From an uncultured Muribaculaceae bacterium (GTDB lineage Bacteria; Bacteroidota; Bacteroidia; Bacteroidales; Muribaculaceae): a stretch of 62,376 bases of DNA. The stretch lies in assembly GCA_910576935.1 (NCBI GenBank), contig CAJTKG010000013.1, positions 1-62,376 on the forward strand. Direction: 5' to 3'. A program made the translations under genes and the position numbers. A model generated the notes under the pieces. The model ran no database searches, was not told the DNA's origin, and saw only the letters and a program-made list of their open reading frames with translations. This document shows, piece by piece, positions 27,526-36,519 of this stretch (positions within the stretch are counted from its first letter, which is position 1; every line of letters begins with the position of its first letter).

Positions 27526-29816
27526 TTTTAATGAAAGCCGATGATATGATATCATTAGTTATGAAGCGCAATATTATGATAGGTATGCTGTCGTGTGTTG
27601 CCGTATCGTATGGAGCCGAGATGCCGTCGCCCGAGGATTTATCGGGTGACAGCATCCGGCTTCAGGAACTGTTTGTGACCGGACGTCGGTTGAACAATGA
27701 CAAACTTCAGACACCTCAGTATGTCAAGACTGTTGAAGCTCCCCGCATAGAGGAGATGAATCCTCAGACCACGGCCGATATGCTTGCCGGCGACGGTATG
27801 CTGACTGTCCAGAAGAGTCAGCAGGGTGGTGGCAGTCCGTCAATAAGAGGTTTCGAAAGCTCACGTGTTCTTCTGACAGTCGACGGCGTGAGAATGAACA
27901 ATCTCATCTATCGGGCAGGGCATCTTCAGAATATAATAACCATTGATCCTTCTATTATAGAGCGTGCCGAGGTGATGTATGGCCCGGCTTCTGTCGGATA
28001 TGGTTCAGATGCCTTGGGTGGTGTGATATCGTTCTACACGAAGATGCCGCGTATGTCCGGCAGCGATAGTGGCATACAGTTCTCCGGCAGCGCTTTCTCG
28101 CGATTCGGCAGTGCTAACGACGAATCGACATGGCACGCCGATTTCAATATTGGCGGACAGAAGATAGCGTCGTTTACATCTTTGTCATACAGCGATTTTG
28201 GAGATCTGAGGAGCGGACGTAATTCAAATCCGTTTATGCCGGACGGCGACGGATATATCCACCGTGGTTACAAGGTAGAGCATGTCGATGGCAAGGATGT
28301 ACTCGTGCCTAACACCGGGCGATACCGTCAGCCTCAGTCGGGATACTACCAGTATGATCTGATGCAGAAACTGTTGTATAGGCATGGTGATGGAGTAAGC
28401 CATCTGGTCAATTTCCAGTTTTCCAATACCGGCGACGTGCCGCGCTACGACCGTCTGACAGATATGAAAGGTGACAAGCCGAAATTCGCCGAATGGTACT
28501 ATGGTCCGCAGCAGCGTCTGTTGGCTGCGTATACATATGACACACATGGGCATTTCGGAGCTGACCTGGCCTCGATGACGCTGTCATACCAGAATATCGC
28601 AGAGAGCCGTCATAACCGCAAGCTTAATGATCCGTGGCTCGGTAGCCGTGAAGAAGAGGTGAACATTGTCTCTCTTTCGGTTGATTGGATTAGGTATTTT
28701 GGCGGACACAAGATACATGCCGGCATAGACGGGTCGTTGCAGTATCTGAAATCGACCGCACATAAAACCGATATCAACACCGGCGAACAGAAGCCGCTTG
28801 ATACACGCTATCCCGACGGACACAATCATATGCACAACATAGATGTCTTTGTGGCTCATTCGTGGGAGATTGCTCCGAAGCTTATATTCATCGACGGTGT
28901 GCGTGTGGGTTACTCGACATTGAAGGCGACGTTCAAAAGTGATAAATTTTTTCCATTTTTCAGCCGGGAATACGGTACGGTAACGCAGAACAACCCTACA
29001 TATAGTCTGAATGCCGGACTCACATACAACGTGAGTGACAGGTGGAAACTGGCTCTATCGCTTACTACCGGTTATCGCGTACCGAATATAGACGATATGG
29101 CTAAGGTATTTGACTCGCAGCCGGGTATGGTGGTCGTACCTAATCCCGACATTAAGCCGGAGAAGACAATAAGCGCCGATTTCAACGTGGCTCATGTCAA
29201 TTCAGAACGTATAGAATGGGAAGCGTCGGTCTTCGGCACATACATCTTCGACGCTATAGCTCTTGCCCCCGCTCTTGTCGACGGCAAGGATAAAATCGAT
29301 TATGACGGCGAATTGAGTGATGTCTACGCCAACCGCAACAACCGTCGTGCTTTTGTAGCAGGCATCACATCGACAATCAAGGTAATTATGTCGAAATGTT
29401 TCTGGGCCGATGCAACTGCGACATACACCTATGGCGATATATTAGGTCACAAAGGAAATAAAAAAATGCCGCTTGACCACGTGGCTCCTCTCTTCGGCCG
29501 TGTGGGTGTGACATTCCGGAGTCCGGGCAAGCGCACGATGTTGGAATTTTACTCGCTCTTCAATGGCAAGAAGCCGCTTAGCCGCTATAATCTCAACGGC
29601 GAAGACAACATAGGCTATGCCACCTCTCTCGGTCTTGCCGGCGAGGGGTTGCCGGCATGGTTCACACTAAACCTCAAGGCGACATATAGTCCGCATCGTA
29701 ATGTGATACTGCAAGCCGGTATCGAAAACATATTTGACACGGAATACCGCACATTCGGGTCGGGTATAAACGCTCCCGGGCGTAATTTTATCGCGGCTAT
29801 AAAGACATCATTCTGA
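27522..29816 (+). CDS. TonB-dependent outer membrane receptor
   Basis: A 22-stranded barrel receptor (764 residues). The plug domain runs about 45-180 (LFVTGRRLNND, PSIRGFESSRVLLTVDGVRM, ERAEVMYGPASVGYGSDALGG). The barrel ends in an aromatic residue (NFIAAIKTSF), as needed for Bam insertion. There is no N-terminal carboxypeptidase-like domain and no SusD partner, so it is not a SusC-type protein. YRVPNIDDM followed by VVPNPDIKPEKT resembles the FRAP/NPDL box of heme and hemoglobin receptors such as HmuR, but no histidine lies between them. The start overlaps the NPCBM gene stop (ATGA). The ATG at 27561 gives a cleaner signal peptide (MKRNIMIGMLSCVAVSYG). The ligand is unknown and presumably relates to the two surface proteins upstream. 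Confidence 0.88.
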   Translation: MILMKADDMISLVMKRNIMIGMLSCVAVSYGAEMPSPEDLSGDSIRLQELFVTGRRLNNDKLQTPQYVKTVEAPRIEEMNPQTTADMLAGDGMLTVQKSQQGGGSPSIRGFESSRVLLTVDGVRMNNLIYRAGHLQNIITIDPSIIERAEVMYGPASVGYGSDALGGVISFYTKMPRMSGSDSGIQFSGSAFSRFGSANDESTWHADFNIGGQKIASFTSLSYSDFGDLRSGRNSNPFMPDGDGYIHRGYKVEHVDGKDVLVPNTGRYRQPQSGYYQYDLMQKLLYRHGDGVSHLVNFQFSNTGDVPRYDRLTDMKGDKPKFAEWYYGPQQRLLAAYTYDTHGHFGADLASMTLSYQNIAESRHNRKLNDPWLGSREEEVNIVSLSVDWIRYFGGHKIHAGIDGSLQYLKSTAHKTDINTGEQKPLDTRYPDGHNHMHNIDVFVAHSWEIAPKLIFIDGVRVGYSTLKATFKSDKFFPFFSREYGTVTQNNPTYSLNAGLTYNVSDRWKLALSLTTGYRVPNIDDMAKVFDSQPGMVVVPNPDIKPEKTISADFNVAHVNSERIEWEASVFGTYIFDAIALAPALVDGKDKIDYDGELSDVYANRNNRRAFVAGITSTIKVIMSKCFWADATATYTYGDILGHKGNKKMPLDHVAPLFGRVGVTFRSPGKRTMLEFYSLFNGKKPLSRYNLNGEDNIGYATSLGLAGEGLPAWFTLNLKATYSPHRNVILQAGIENIFDTEYRTFGSGINAPGRNFIAAIKTSF

Positions 29817-29834
29817 TCGGTTAAAATTGAATAT

Positions 29835-29874
29835 ATGAGGGCGAGGCTGTGTCAAAAGACATAGCCTCGCCTCA
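29835..29874. terminator. Bidirectional terminator between TonB receptor and porin
   Basis: GCGAGGCTGTG (29841-29851) pairs with CATAGCCTCGC (29860-29870) with one wobble, and the stem is extended by GAGG/CCTC flanks. It lies between two convergent genes and can serve both. Confidence 0.7.
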
Positions 29875-29900
29875 TTTATGTTACAATTGTGTGCGATTTG

Positions 29901-31196
29901 TCAGAAACTGTATTGCATCATGGCCTCGAAACGGTTGGCCTTGTTGTGTTCGCCGTTGTAGTCTTTGCGTGTGCCGAAGAGATATTCGGCGCCGACCTTG
30001 AAGTCGTCGGTGATATTATAGTAGACATTGGCCGATACATATTGCGCGTAGCGGTAGGTGTCGCCTCCGAGGCGGCCACAATCATAGAGTCGTGAGTTGC
30101 TGTAATCGGCCGAAACCATGACTTTTGGAGATGCCTGCCAGGCAAGACCCGCAGTGAGACCGCCGATAGCCGGAGCTGTCATGCGTCCGTCAGTCGTCGA
30201 CGGTATGAGGTTGTAGTCGCCGTCGGCGAGGTCATTGATATAAGTGGCGATGCCTTTGCCGTAGACATAGTGACCGAAAAAGTCAAGACCGCCGATGATG
30301 TTGGCTATAGTACTGAACTGTACACCCCAGCCCGATTCAAATCTGTTTTCTTCCTTTATAAGATCGCGGTAGCTCATGCGGCGGAAGATGCCTGATACAC
30401 GCACATGACTGTCGTTTTTACCCCATGAATACTGGATATAGGCCGGTATGTCGGGACATCGCTGATCAATGGCGCGTTCTGACTGACTAAGTTGATAACC
30501 GGCCGAGGGAACTTCGAGCGAGGCACCTACAGAGAATCCTTTTCCAAACTTCACGGCATATTTGAACATGATATTTGTCTTGTCTACCTGTCCCGACGGG
30601 CCTTCGGTGTCGATGGTCGGTGCCTGGCTCTCGGGGTCAGAGAAGACAGAGTGGGCCAGACCGGCCGTGACATTACCGAGGCTTACATAAGCCTGTTTGA
30701 GTTTGAGACCGTAGCCGCCGTTGTCGCCGGTGAAGTTTGTCTGGATATAGACCGTTACACGGCCTAATTTTGTCGGACGTGTAACGAGTTTAAGGAATAT
30801 TGTCGAGTGCGACGCGTCAGCGCCGAAGCGGTTGCGTTGGCCCGGATCACGCGGAACCGGGATGTCGAATGTCGTGAATCCGTTACCGGCAATCGCGCCG
30901 TTGAAGTCATACATTGCCGAGGCTTTGACATAGCCGCCGATACCGAGCGCGACTTTCCCCTGACGGTCAAAGAAGAGGAACCGAGGCGCGCCAGGGTCAT
31001 TGAACGACAGTCCCTCGCGTGAATAAAGAACGGCTATATGCTCGGCTGCGCCGGGTGTCGTGCTGTCGCCGCTGAGAATAAGCACGCGCTCAGGAATGCC
31101 CTCTGTCGGTGAGTAGGGCTTGACGGCAAAAACATCGGTTGACGACATCACTGAGCATAATGTGATGAATGTAAGAGCTTTTTTAAGCAGTGTCAT
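29901..31196 (-). CDS. DcaP-like outer membrane porin
   Basis: A probable trimeric outer-membrane porin of 431 residues. The signal peptide (about 1-24) ends SSTDVFA. The mature protein starts with a short linker, then an all-beta barrel with alternating residues: GKVALGIGGYVKASAMYDFN, LKLVTRPTKLGRVTVYIQTN and GLKLKQAYVSLGNVTAGLAHS. It ends in phenylalanine (MMQYSF), the Bam signature. The FFDRQGKVALGIGGY start and PSGQVDKTNIMFKYAVKFGKG fit the DcaP/DUF3138-like porin families of Bacteroidota. The substrate is not predictable. It appears to be its own unit; no exact promoter box was found in the 128 bases upstream. Confidence 0.75.
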   Translation of the reverse strand: MTLLKKALTFITLCSVMSSTDVFAVKPYSPTEGIPERVLILSGDSTTPGAAEHIAVLYSREGLSFNDPGAPRFLFFDRQGKVALGIGGYVKASAMYDFNGAIAGNGFTTFDIPVPRDPGQRNRFGADASHSTIFLKLVTRPTKLGRVTVYIQTNFTGDNGGYGLKLKQAYVSLGNVTAGLAHSVFSDPESQAPTIDTEGPSGQVDKTNIMFKYAVKFGKGFSVGASLEVPSAGYQLSQSERAIDQRCPDIPAYIQYSWGKNDSHVRVSGIFRRMSYRDLIKEENRFESGWGVQFSTIANIIGGLDFFGHYVYGKGIATYINDLADGDYNLIPSTTDGRMTAPAIGGLTAGLAWQASPKVMVSADYSNSRLYDCGRLGGDTYRYAQYVSANVYYNITDDFKVGAEYLFGTRKDYNGEHNKANRFEAMMQYSF

Positions 31197-31269
31197 AATA
31201 TGTGAGAATTTGTTAATATTGAAATACTAACACTCATCACTACCGATTTGTTTGCGTAGGAAATGAAAA

Positions 31270-31300
31270 AAGGCGCGCATCGGTTTTCGACGCGCGCCTT
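31270..31300 (-). terminator. Terminator after the M16 peptidase gene
   Basis: AAGGCGCGC (31270-31278) pairs with GCGCGCCTT (31292-31300). On the minus strand the stem is followed by a T run (TTTTTTCATTT). It lies 24 bases beyond the peptidase stop codon. Confidence 0.85.
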
Positions 31301-31324
31301 AAGTCTTATTGTGACTTTGCCGGC

Positions 31325-34177
31325 TTATTTGGCGTTTTCAGTATTGGGAGCAGCCTCGGGGTCAAGTATGACAACGCGGTAGTTGTTCTGTTTGAGCAGA
31401 TCTTTCATGAATGATTTGACGTCGTCACATGTTATGGCTTTCGCGGTGTCGCCGATCTCTGTCGCGATGAATTTGCCGTTGATGGTCGATGCCGCGATAG
31501 AGCCGGCCCAATAACTGTTGTCTTCGATATCCTTTGAGATGTTCTTGATGACGTATTCGCGGGCTGGTGTGAGTTCTTCGGCGCTGACGTTGTCTTCCAT
31601 GCTGTAGATAATGTCATGGATGGCATCAAGAACTTCTTCTTTTGTCTCCGGCTTGAAGGGGAATGCTGTCTGGAGCACGGTGTTTATCTCGCCGACGCGC
31701 GACTGGTCGCCCATCATCTGTATCGAGTAGGTTGCGCCCATCTCTTCACGTATTTTCTTGAGCAGACGGTTTGAGAGTATCTGGCCGGTGATTGCCGTCA
31801 ACACTTTGTTTTTGGTGGAGTAGGGCAATTGACCGAAGATGCCGATGAAAGCATAACTCTGAGGAGTCTGCATTTTGGTGGTAAAGGTGTTGGTCTCCGT
31901 GCCTTTGACAGGTTCGAGATCGGCAACCCACGAAGAAGCTGTCAGTGATGCCGATGTATCGACGGGAATAGTGGCTATATATTGCTCGACAAGGGGTTTG
32001 AATGTAGCGAGATCGATATTACCCGAGAAGACAAATGTGAAGTCGGTCGGATTGGCGAGCATTTTCTTGACAATGTCGATTGTAGCTTCGCGCGAGGCCT
32101 CGTCAATGACTTTTGTTGAGAGCATCTTGCGTTTGGGCGACTTGTAGATGGTCTGCATCAGCTTGTCGCTGAAGATATAGTTGGGAGTGGTCTCCTGGTT
32201 TGAGAGTACACCCTTGAGCATATTGCGAGTAGCGTTGAACTCGTCTTCAGAGATCGTGAAAGCGGTGAAGTTCATATAGATGAGTTCCATGAGCTTGGTG
32301 AGATCTTTGATGGTGGTCTTGCCCTCGGCCTCGCGGATATATGTGTCGAATGTGAAATTGAGCGACACCTGTGTGCCCTGGAGGTATTTTGAGAGGTCAG
32401 AGTAACTATAGTCGCCCAGGCCGTGCTGGCTTATGCCCATTGGCAGGAAGATGACAGATGACGCGAGGTCATCGCCGATGACCGATGTACCGCCTTTGGC
32501 ATCGGCTGTGAAGGCGATTTCATCGTTTTTGAAGTTTGTGGGTTTGACTATGACTTTGATGCCGTTGCTGAGAGTCCATTCAGTGGCGCCCATTTCACCG
32601 AGGGCTTTCTCGCTCACGACCGAGCCGGCTACCGGCAGTGCGGGGATAAGGGGTTCGCTCTTTACTTCGTCTTTATAAGGTTCGATTTCTTCTTCGTCGA
32701 CAGACTCGATGGCTTCTTTGACCTGAGTTTCAGTTGGAACTATAAATTTCTCGTTTTCGGGAATCATAGCCACAAACACGCGGTTGTCGTCGGTGACTAT
32801 GGACGGAAGGAATGAGTTGATGGCGTTGACATCGATCATCGGAGCGATCTGATTATAGATTTCATACTCCTTGGTTATGCCGGCTATAGGTTTGTTGTCA
32901 ATGAAACTGCGGACATACTCTTTGGCGTAAGTCATAGACTCGGTATTGTCGCGGTTGTTATATTTGCGCTCGATGTCTGAGAGGAATTCGGCGCGTGCGC
33001 GCTCGAGCTCCGAGATGGTGAATCCGCCGCGGACTGCGCGGAGCACTTCACGATAAATAGACTTGACGGCCGGCAGAATGTCATTGCCTTTGGGTGCGCC
33101 GCCTATCGTCAGAGCCTCTTTGGTCGGAGCGATAAAAAAGCGGCTTAGCTCGACATCTGCGCCGGCAAAATCGGCATCGGGAGCGATGGCGGCCTCTTCA
33201 AGACGTTTGTTAAGCATCGATACGACGATGTCACGCATATATTCGACCGAGTAGTAGTACATGCTGTTGCGCATTGCGCGGGGTAGCAACGGGTCACATT
33301 TGAACATCAGCATGAACGAGGCATTGCGGCATTCGGGATCTGCGCCGATGGCATAGATTGCGCCGTCGGTATCCTCGACTTCAAAATACTCGCGTTCTTT
33401 GGCGTTTTCGGACATCTTTATCGGGCTGAAATATTCCTTTATCTTCGATTCGATATATGCCGGGTCGATGTCGCCGACGACGATGATGCCCTGCTGGTCG
33501 GGGCGATACCATGTTTTGTAATAGTCTACAAGCACCTGTGGCTCGAAGTTATCGACGACAGACATCAGGCCGATGGGCAGACGCTCGCCGTAGCGGCAGT
33601 CGGGATAGACTGTCGGAAGGAGTTTCTCTATCACGCGCATTTCGCCGACCATGCTCTGACGCCATTCTTCATGGATGACGCCACGCTCTTTGTCGATTTC
33701 CTCAGGGTCGAGGGTCAAGGCACAGGCCCAGTCGTGGAGAATGAGCAGGCATGAATCCTGCACACTTTTGCGGGCGACAGGAACGTTGTTGATGTTATAG
33801 ACTGTCTCGTCGACATCTGTATAGGCGTTGAGGTTATGGCCGAAACGCACACCGACCGACTCGAGCCAGTCGACCATCGAGTTGCCGGGGAAGTGCTCAG
33901 TACCGTTGAAGCACATATGTTCGAGAAAGTGGGCCAGACCGCGCTGGCTTTCTTCTTCAAGAACCGAACCTACTTTCTGGGCGATATAAAAATCAGCCTG
34001 GCCTTTTGGCGTGTCGTTGTGACGAATGTAGTAAGTCAACCCGTTGTCGAGTTTGCCTGTTATGACGGCTGAGTCGACGGGTGCGGCAGGCACCTCGCCG
34101 GGCATTTGGGCCAACATGACAGGGGCCACACCTAAGGCGGCCATCAGCAGCAGGTTTTTGAAATTGAGTTTTTTCAT
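31325..34177 (-). CDS. M16 family zinc metallopeptidase (insulinase/pitrilysin type)
   Basis: An exported zinc protease of 950 residues with a signal peptide (MKKLNFKNLLLMAALGVAPV, cleavage near LAQ). The inverted zinc motif HxxEH is HFLEH (H83, E86, H87), and the third ligand lies about 70 residues later in KERGVIHEEW. The architecture is two M16 repeats: an active N-terminal half and an inactive C-terminal half with QSYAFIGIFGQLPYSTKN and the R/Y-type GATYSIQ segment. The length fits PqqL-like two-repeat members. Its periplasmic or surface role is probably peptide degradation. It lies 72 bases after nhaC and may be read through from that unit; no exact promoter box is visible in the gap. 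Confidence 0.93.
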   Translation of the reverse strand: MKKLNFKNLLLMAALGVAPVMLAQMPGEVPAAPVDSAVITGKLDNGLTYYIRHNDTPKGQADFYIAQKVGSVLEEESQRGLAHFLEHMCFNGTEHFPGNSMVDWLESVGVRFGHNLNAYTDVDETVYNINNVPVARKSVQDSCLLILHDWACALTLDPEEIDKERGVIHEEWRQSMVGEMRVIEKLLPTVYPDCRYGERLPIGLMSVVDNFEPQVLVDYYKTWYRPDQQGIIVVGDIDPAYIESKIKEYFSPIKMSENAKEREYFEVEDTDGAIYAIGADPECRNASFMLMFKCDPLLPRAMRNSMYYYSVEYMRDIVVSMLNKRLEEAAIAPDADFAGADVELSRFFIAPTKEALTIGGAPKGNDILPAVKSIYREVLRAVRGGFTISELERARAEFLSDIERKYNNRDNTESMTYAKEYVRSFIDNKPIAGITKEYEIYNQIAPMIDVNAINSFLPSIVTDDNRVFVAMIPENEKFIVPTETQVKEAIESVDEEEIEPYKDEVKSEPLIPALPVAGSVVSEKALGEMGATEWTLSNGIKVIVKPTNFKNDEIAFTADAKGGTSVIGDDLASSVIFLPMGISQHGLGDYSYSDLSKYLQGTQVSLNFTFDTYIREAEGKTTIKDLTKLMELIYMNFTAFTISEDEFNATRNMLKGVLSNQETTPNYIFSDKLMQTIYKSPKRKMLSTKVIDEASREATIDIVKKMLANPTDFTFVFSGNIDLATFKPLVEQYIATIPVDTSASLTASSWVADLEPVKGTETNTFTTKMQTPQSYAFIGIFGQLPYSTKNKVLTAITGQILSNRLLKKIREEMGATYSIQMMGDQSRVGEINTVLQTAFPFKPETKEEVLDAIHDIIYSMEDNVSAEELTPAREYVIKNISKDIEDNSYWAGSIAASTINGKFIATEIGDTAKAITCDDVKSFMKDLLKQNNYRVVILDPEAAPNTENAK

Positions 34178-34249
34178 TGTGTGTGGATTATATGTAAATT
34201 TAAATTTTTCCGATTATTAGACGATTGCGATCTGTGAATATTACACATT

Positions 34250-35581
34250 TCAAGTTGAAAAAATGTTAACGGGGCGCTTGTGCCGGTATAATATCATCGC
34301 GATAACACCTATGCCGAGAGCCCACGGATAATATAGATATGGCCAGGGGGCTGCCGGGCTGATGCCAGCCATGCCAACGGCAAGCAATGTCTGTGCGCCG
34401 TAGGGTAAGAGGCATTGCACGATACATGAGCAGGTGTCGAGCAGGCTTGCAGTGCGGGCGCCACCGATATCGTAACGTTCGGAAATCTTCCGTGATAGCG
34501 GACCGACAGTAAGTATGGCGACTGTGTTGTTTGCGGTACAGACGTTTACGACCGATACGAGCGACGCAATTACAGCTTTGGCACCACGCGAACTCCTGAC
34601 GTGCCTGGTCATTATCTCGAGCAGCCAGTCGATGCCGCCGGTTGTTTTGACCAGACCGAGCATTCCGGCCGAGAGAAGAGTGATAATAATCAGTGAACCC
34701 ATCGAATCGATGCCTTCGCCGGTGAATCCCGCGAGGTCGAGAAGGGTGAATCCCGACATAAGGGCGATGACAGTTGACGCCGTGATGCCGGCGGCGAGGA
34801 CTATAATGACATTGACTCCGGCGATAGCCAGCGCGATGATCAGGAGATAGGGCAATATAAGGAAATAGTTGTCTTCAGCCGCCGGCGTGAAGTCTTCGAC
34901 GCCTGCGCCGATGAAGACATAAACGATCAGCGTGACGATTGCCGCCGGTAAAACTATCACAAGGTTAGCTTTGAATTTGGCGTTCATCGCCACATTCTGG
35001 CTACGTGTTGCTGCGATAGTGGTGTCTGAGATGAATGACAGGTTGTCGCCGAAGAATGCGCCCCCGAGCACTGTCGCTACGAAGAGCGCTACATCGCCTC
35101 CGCCCTCGGCCGCGATCTCAATAGCCAAAGGCGTCAGAGCCACGACGGTACCTACAGAAGTGCCTATTGATAGCGATATGAAGCAGGCGGCGAGAAATAA
35201 CCCGGGAATGAGAAGTTCATACGGTAGGAAGCGCAACGTCAGATTGACAGTCGCGCTTATGGCGCCGGTGTGCTCGGCCAGAGATGAGAATGCACCCGCG
35301 AGTATGAATATCCAGACCATGTAGATTATGTTCGACGAACCGGCAGAGCGGGAGAACGCTTCGACACGTTGGCTGAAAGTCAGATGCCGTGCGGTCAGGA
35401 ATCCCCAGGCTGACGCGCCTATGAATGCGACCGTAAGAGGCACTTTGTAGAAGTCGCCTATCAAAAGCGACGTTATCGGATACAATATTAAAAACACGAC
35501 AATCGGCGAAAGAGACAAAAGCCCTTTCGCCGTTGTGAGATGGTTGTTTTGTATTTCGTTATGAACGGAATCAGCTATCAA
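34250..35581 (-). CDS. Na+/H+ antiporter, NhaC family
   Basis: An integral inner-membrane protein of 443 residues with about 11-12 hydrophobic segments. Signature stretches are SLSIGTSVGTVVALTPLAI, GGAFFGDNLSFISDTTIAA and TANNTVAILTVGPLSRKIS, typical of the NhaC/ion-transporter superfamily. It probably exchanges sodium for protons; exchange of organic acids or amino acids is the main alternative for this family. Its start overlaps the preceding DUF3298 lipoprotein gene by 11 bases, a coupling that hints at a shared function at the envelope. Confidence 0.85.
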   Translation of the reverse strand: MIADSVHNEIQNNHLTTAKGLLSLSPIVVFLILYPITSLLIGDFYKVPLTVAFIGASAWGFLTARHLTFSQRVEAFSRSAGSSNIIYMVWIFILAGAFSSLAEHTGAISATVNLTLRFLPYELLIPGLFLAACFISLSIGTSVGTVVALTPLAIEIAAEGGGDVALFVATVLGGAFFGDNLSFISDTTIAATRSQNVAMNAKFKANLVIVLPAAIVTLIVYVFIGAGVEDFTPAAEDNYFLILPYLLIIALAIAGVNVIIVLAAGITASTVIALMSGFTLLDLAGFTGEGIDSMGSLIIITLLSAGMLGLVKTTGGIDWLLEIMTRHVRSSRGAKAVIASLVSVVNVCTANNTVAILTVGPLSRKISERYDIGGARTASLLDTCSCIVQCLLPYGAQTLLAVGMAGISPAAPWPYLYYPWALGIGVIAMILYRHKRPVNIFST

Positions 35582-36392
35582 GATCGTTGAGATTGAAATA
35601 TTTCAGTCCGTATGCGGTCATCAGATCCGCGAGTTCGTATGGGTAAAACGGTACACTTATGAATCCCTGGCTGTAAGAAGCCGCTTCATATGGCTGATAG
35701 ACGAAGAGAATCTCTCCTGCGGCCGAGACATAGAAGTTGTTGCGCGACGGAAGATCGGTTATCGTGACCGGACCGATGAACGACGCCATGTCCTGTGCCC
35801 TTTTTCTGATTATGTCGGTCAGTTCTCCGAGTCCATCCGGCTTGAAGATATCGGCGGCTGTAAATACTTTACCCGAGGAGATGTCGTAGTTTACATAGTA
35901 GCGTGTTGTCATGCCATGGGCCGCTCCGGGGAGATAAAAAGTTGTCGAGACGCAGTAGCCCAGATAGTCGGGTGTAAGATTTGCGGCAAAGCCCGTCACA
36001 AACTCGTATCCGTCGTAATTGAGGCGCACCGAGTCAGTGTCTTCGGTGGGAACGGCGTCGAATCCCGAGCGCGACGCAGCTTTAGACAGATATGTGTCGA
36101 TGATTTCGTTGGTGTTTACGCCCACTGTGTCAAAAGCCAATGAAATGATAGAGTCGCGCAGAGATGTGATGTCGTGCTTGTGTATGACCGATGGCATAAG
36201 TATATTGACCGAGTCGTAATATACGAGGTCTTTGTCTCGCTGGAACACATCAGCCGAGCCGGTTAGCGTGAATGCCGCCGCTTTGGTCAGGTCGACGAAT
36301 TCGACAGTCTTATTATCAAAAGAGCTACCGCACGCCGTTAATATCAGTCCTGATATTGCCGAAACGAAAGCTGTCGCTTTAGATACTTTCAT
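35571..36392 (-). CDS. DUF3298 (RsiV-like) lipoprotein
   Basis: A lipoprotein of 273 residues with lipobox LILTAC (C21). The C-terminal half matches the DUF3298 domain of RsiV-like proteins: HGMTTRYYVNYDISSGKVFT, then FVYQPYEAASYSQGFISVPF, then PYELADLM. In RsiV this fold binds lysozyme, but the anti-sigma cytoplasmic domain is absent here, so sensing is not established. It overlaps nhaC by 11 bases and is the upstream partner in that pair. Ligand binding at the outer membrane or periplasmic face is possible. No exact -7 box lies upstream, although TAATTTTA occurs near base 36412 on the minus strand. Confidence 0.8.
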   Translation of the reverse strand: MKVSKATAFVSAISGLILTACGSSFDNKTVEFVDLTKAAAFTLTGSADVFQRDKDLVYYDSVNILMPSVIHKHDITSLRDSIISLAFDTVGVNTNEIIDTYLSKAASRSGFDAVPTEDTDSVRLNYDGYEFVTGFAANLTPDYLGYCVSTTFYLPGAAHGMTTRYYVNYDISSGKVFTAADIFKPDGLGELTDIIRKRAQDMASFIGPVTITDLPSRNNFYVSAAGEILFVYQPYEAASYSQGFISVPFYPYELADLMTAYGLKYFNLNDLDS

Positions 36393-36445
36393 GATTGTAT
36401 TTTGTGTCTTAAAATTAATAATGAGTTGTCCATTTTATAACACTG

Positions 36446-36473
36446 CCGCGTGCCCGAGAGTTCAGGCACGCGG
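36446..36473 (-). terminator. Hairpin between the M23 peptidase and DUF3298 genes
   Basis: A perfect 9-bp repeat, CCGCGTGCC (36446-36454) with GGCACGCGG (36465-36473), lies 47 bases past the M23 peptidase stop on the minus strand. No strong T run follows, so it may be a weak terminator or an mRNA processing hairpin. Confidence 0.5.
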
Positions 36474-36519
36474 AGGCGTGTATTATGTTCAAGCGGTTAT
36501 AATTCGTCAGCCTACAGTT

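Noticed and set aside
17432..29816. Classical SusC/SusD polysaccharide utilisation locus
   Set aside because: There is no SusD-like lipoprotein, the receptor lacks the N-terminal carboxypeptidase-like domain of SusC proteins, and no glycoside hydrolase or hybrid two-component regulator is adjacent.
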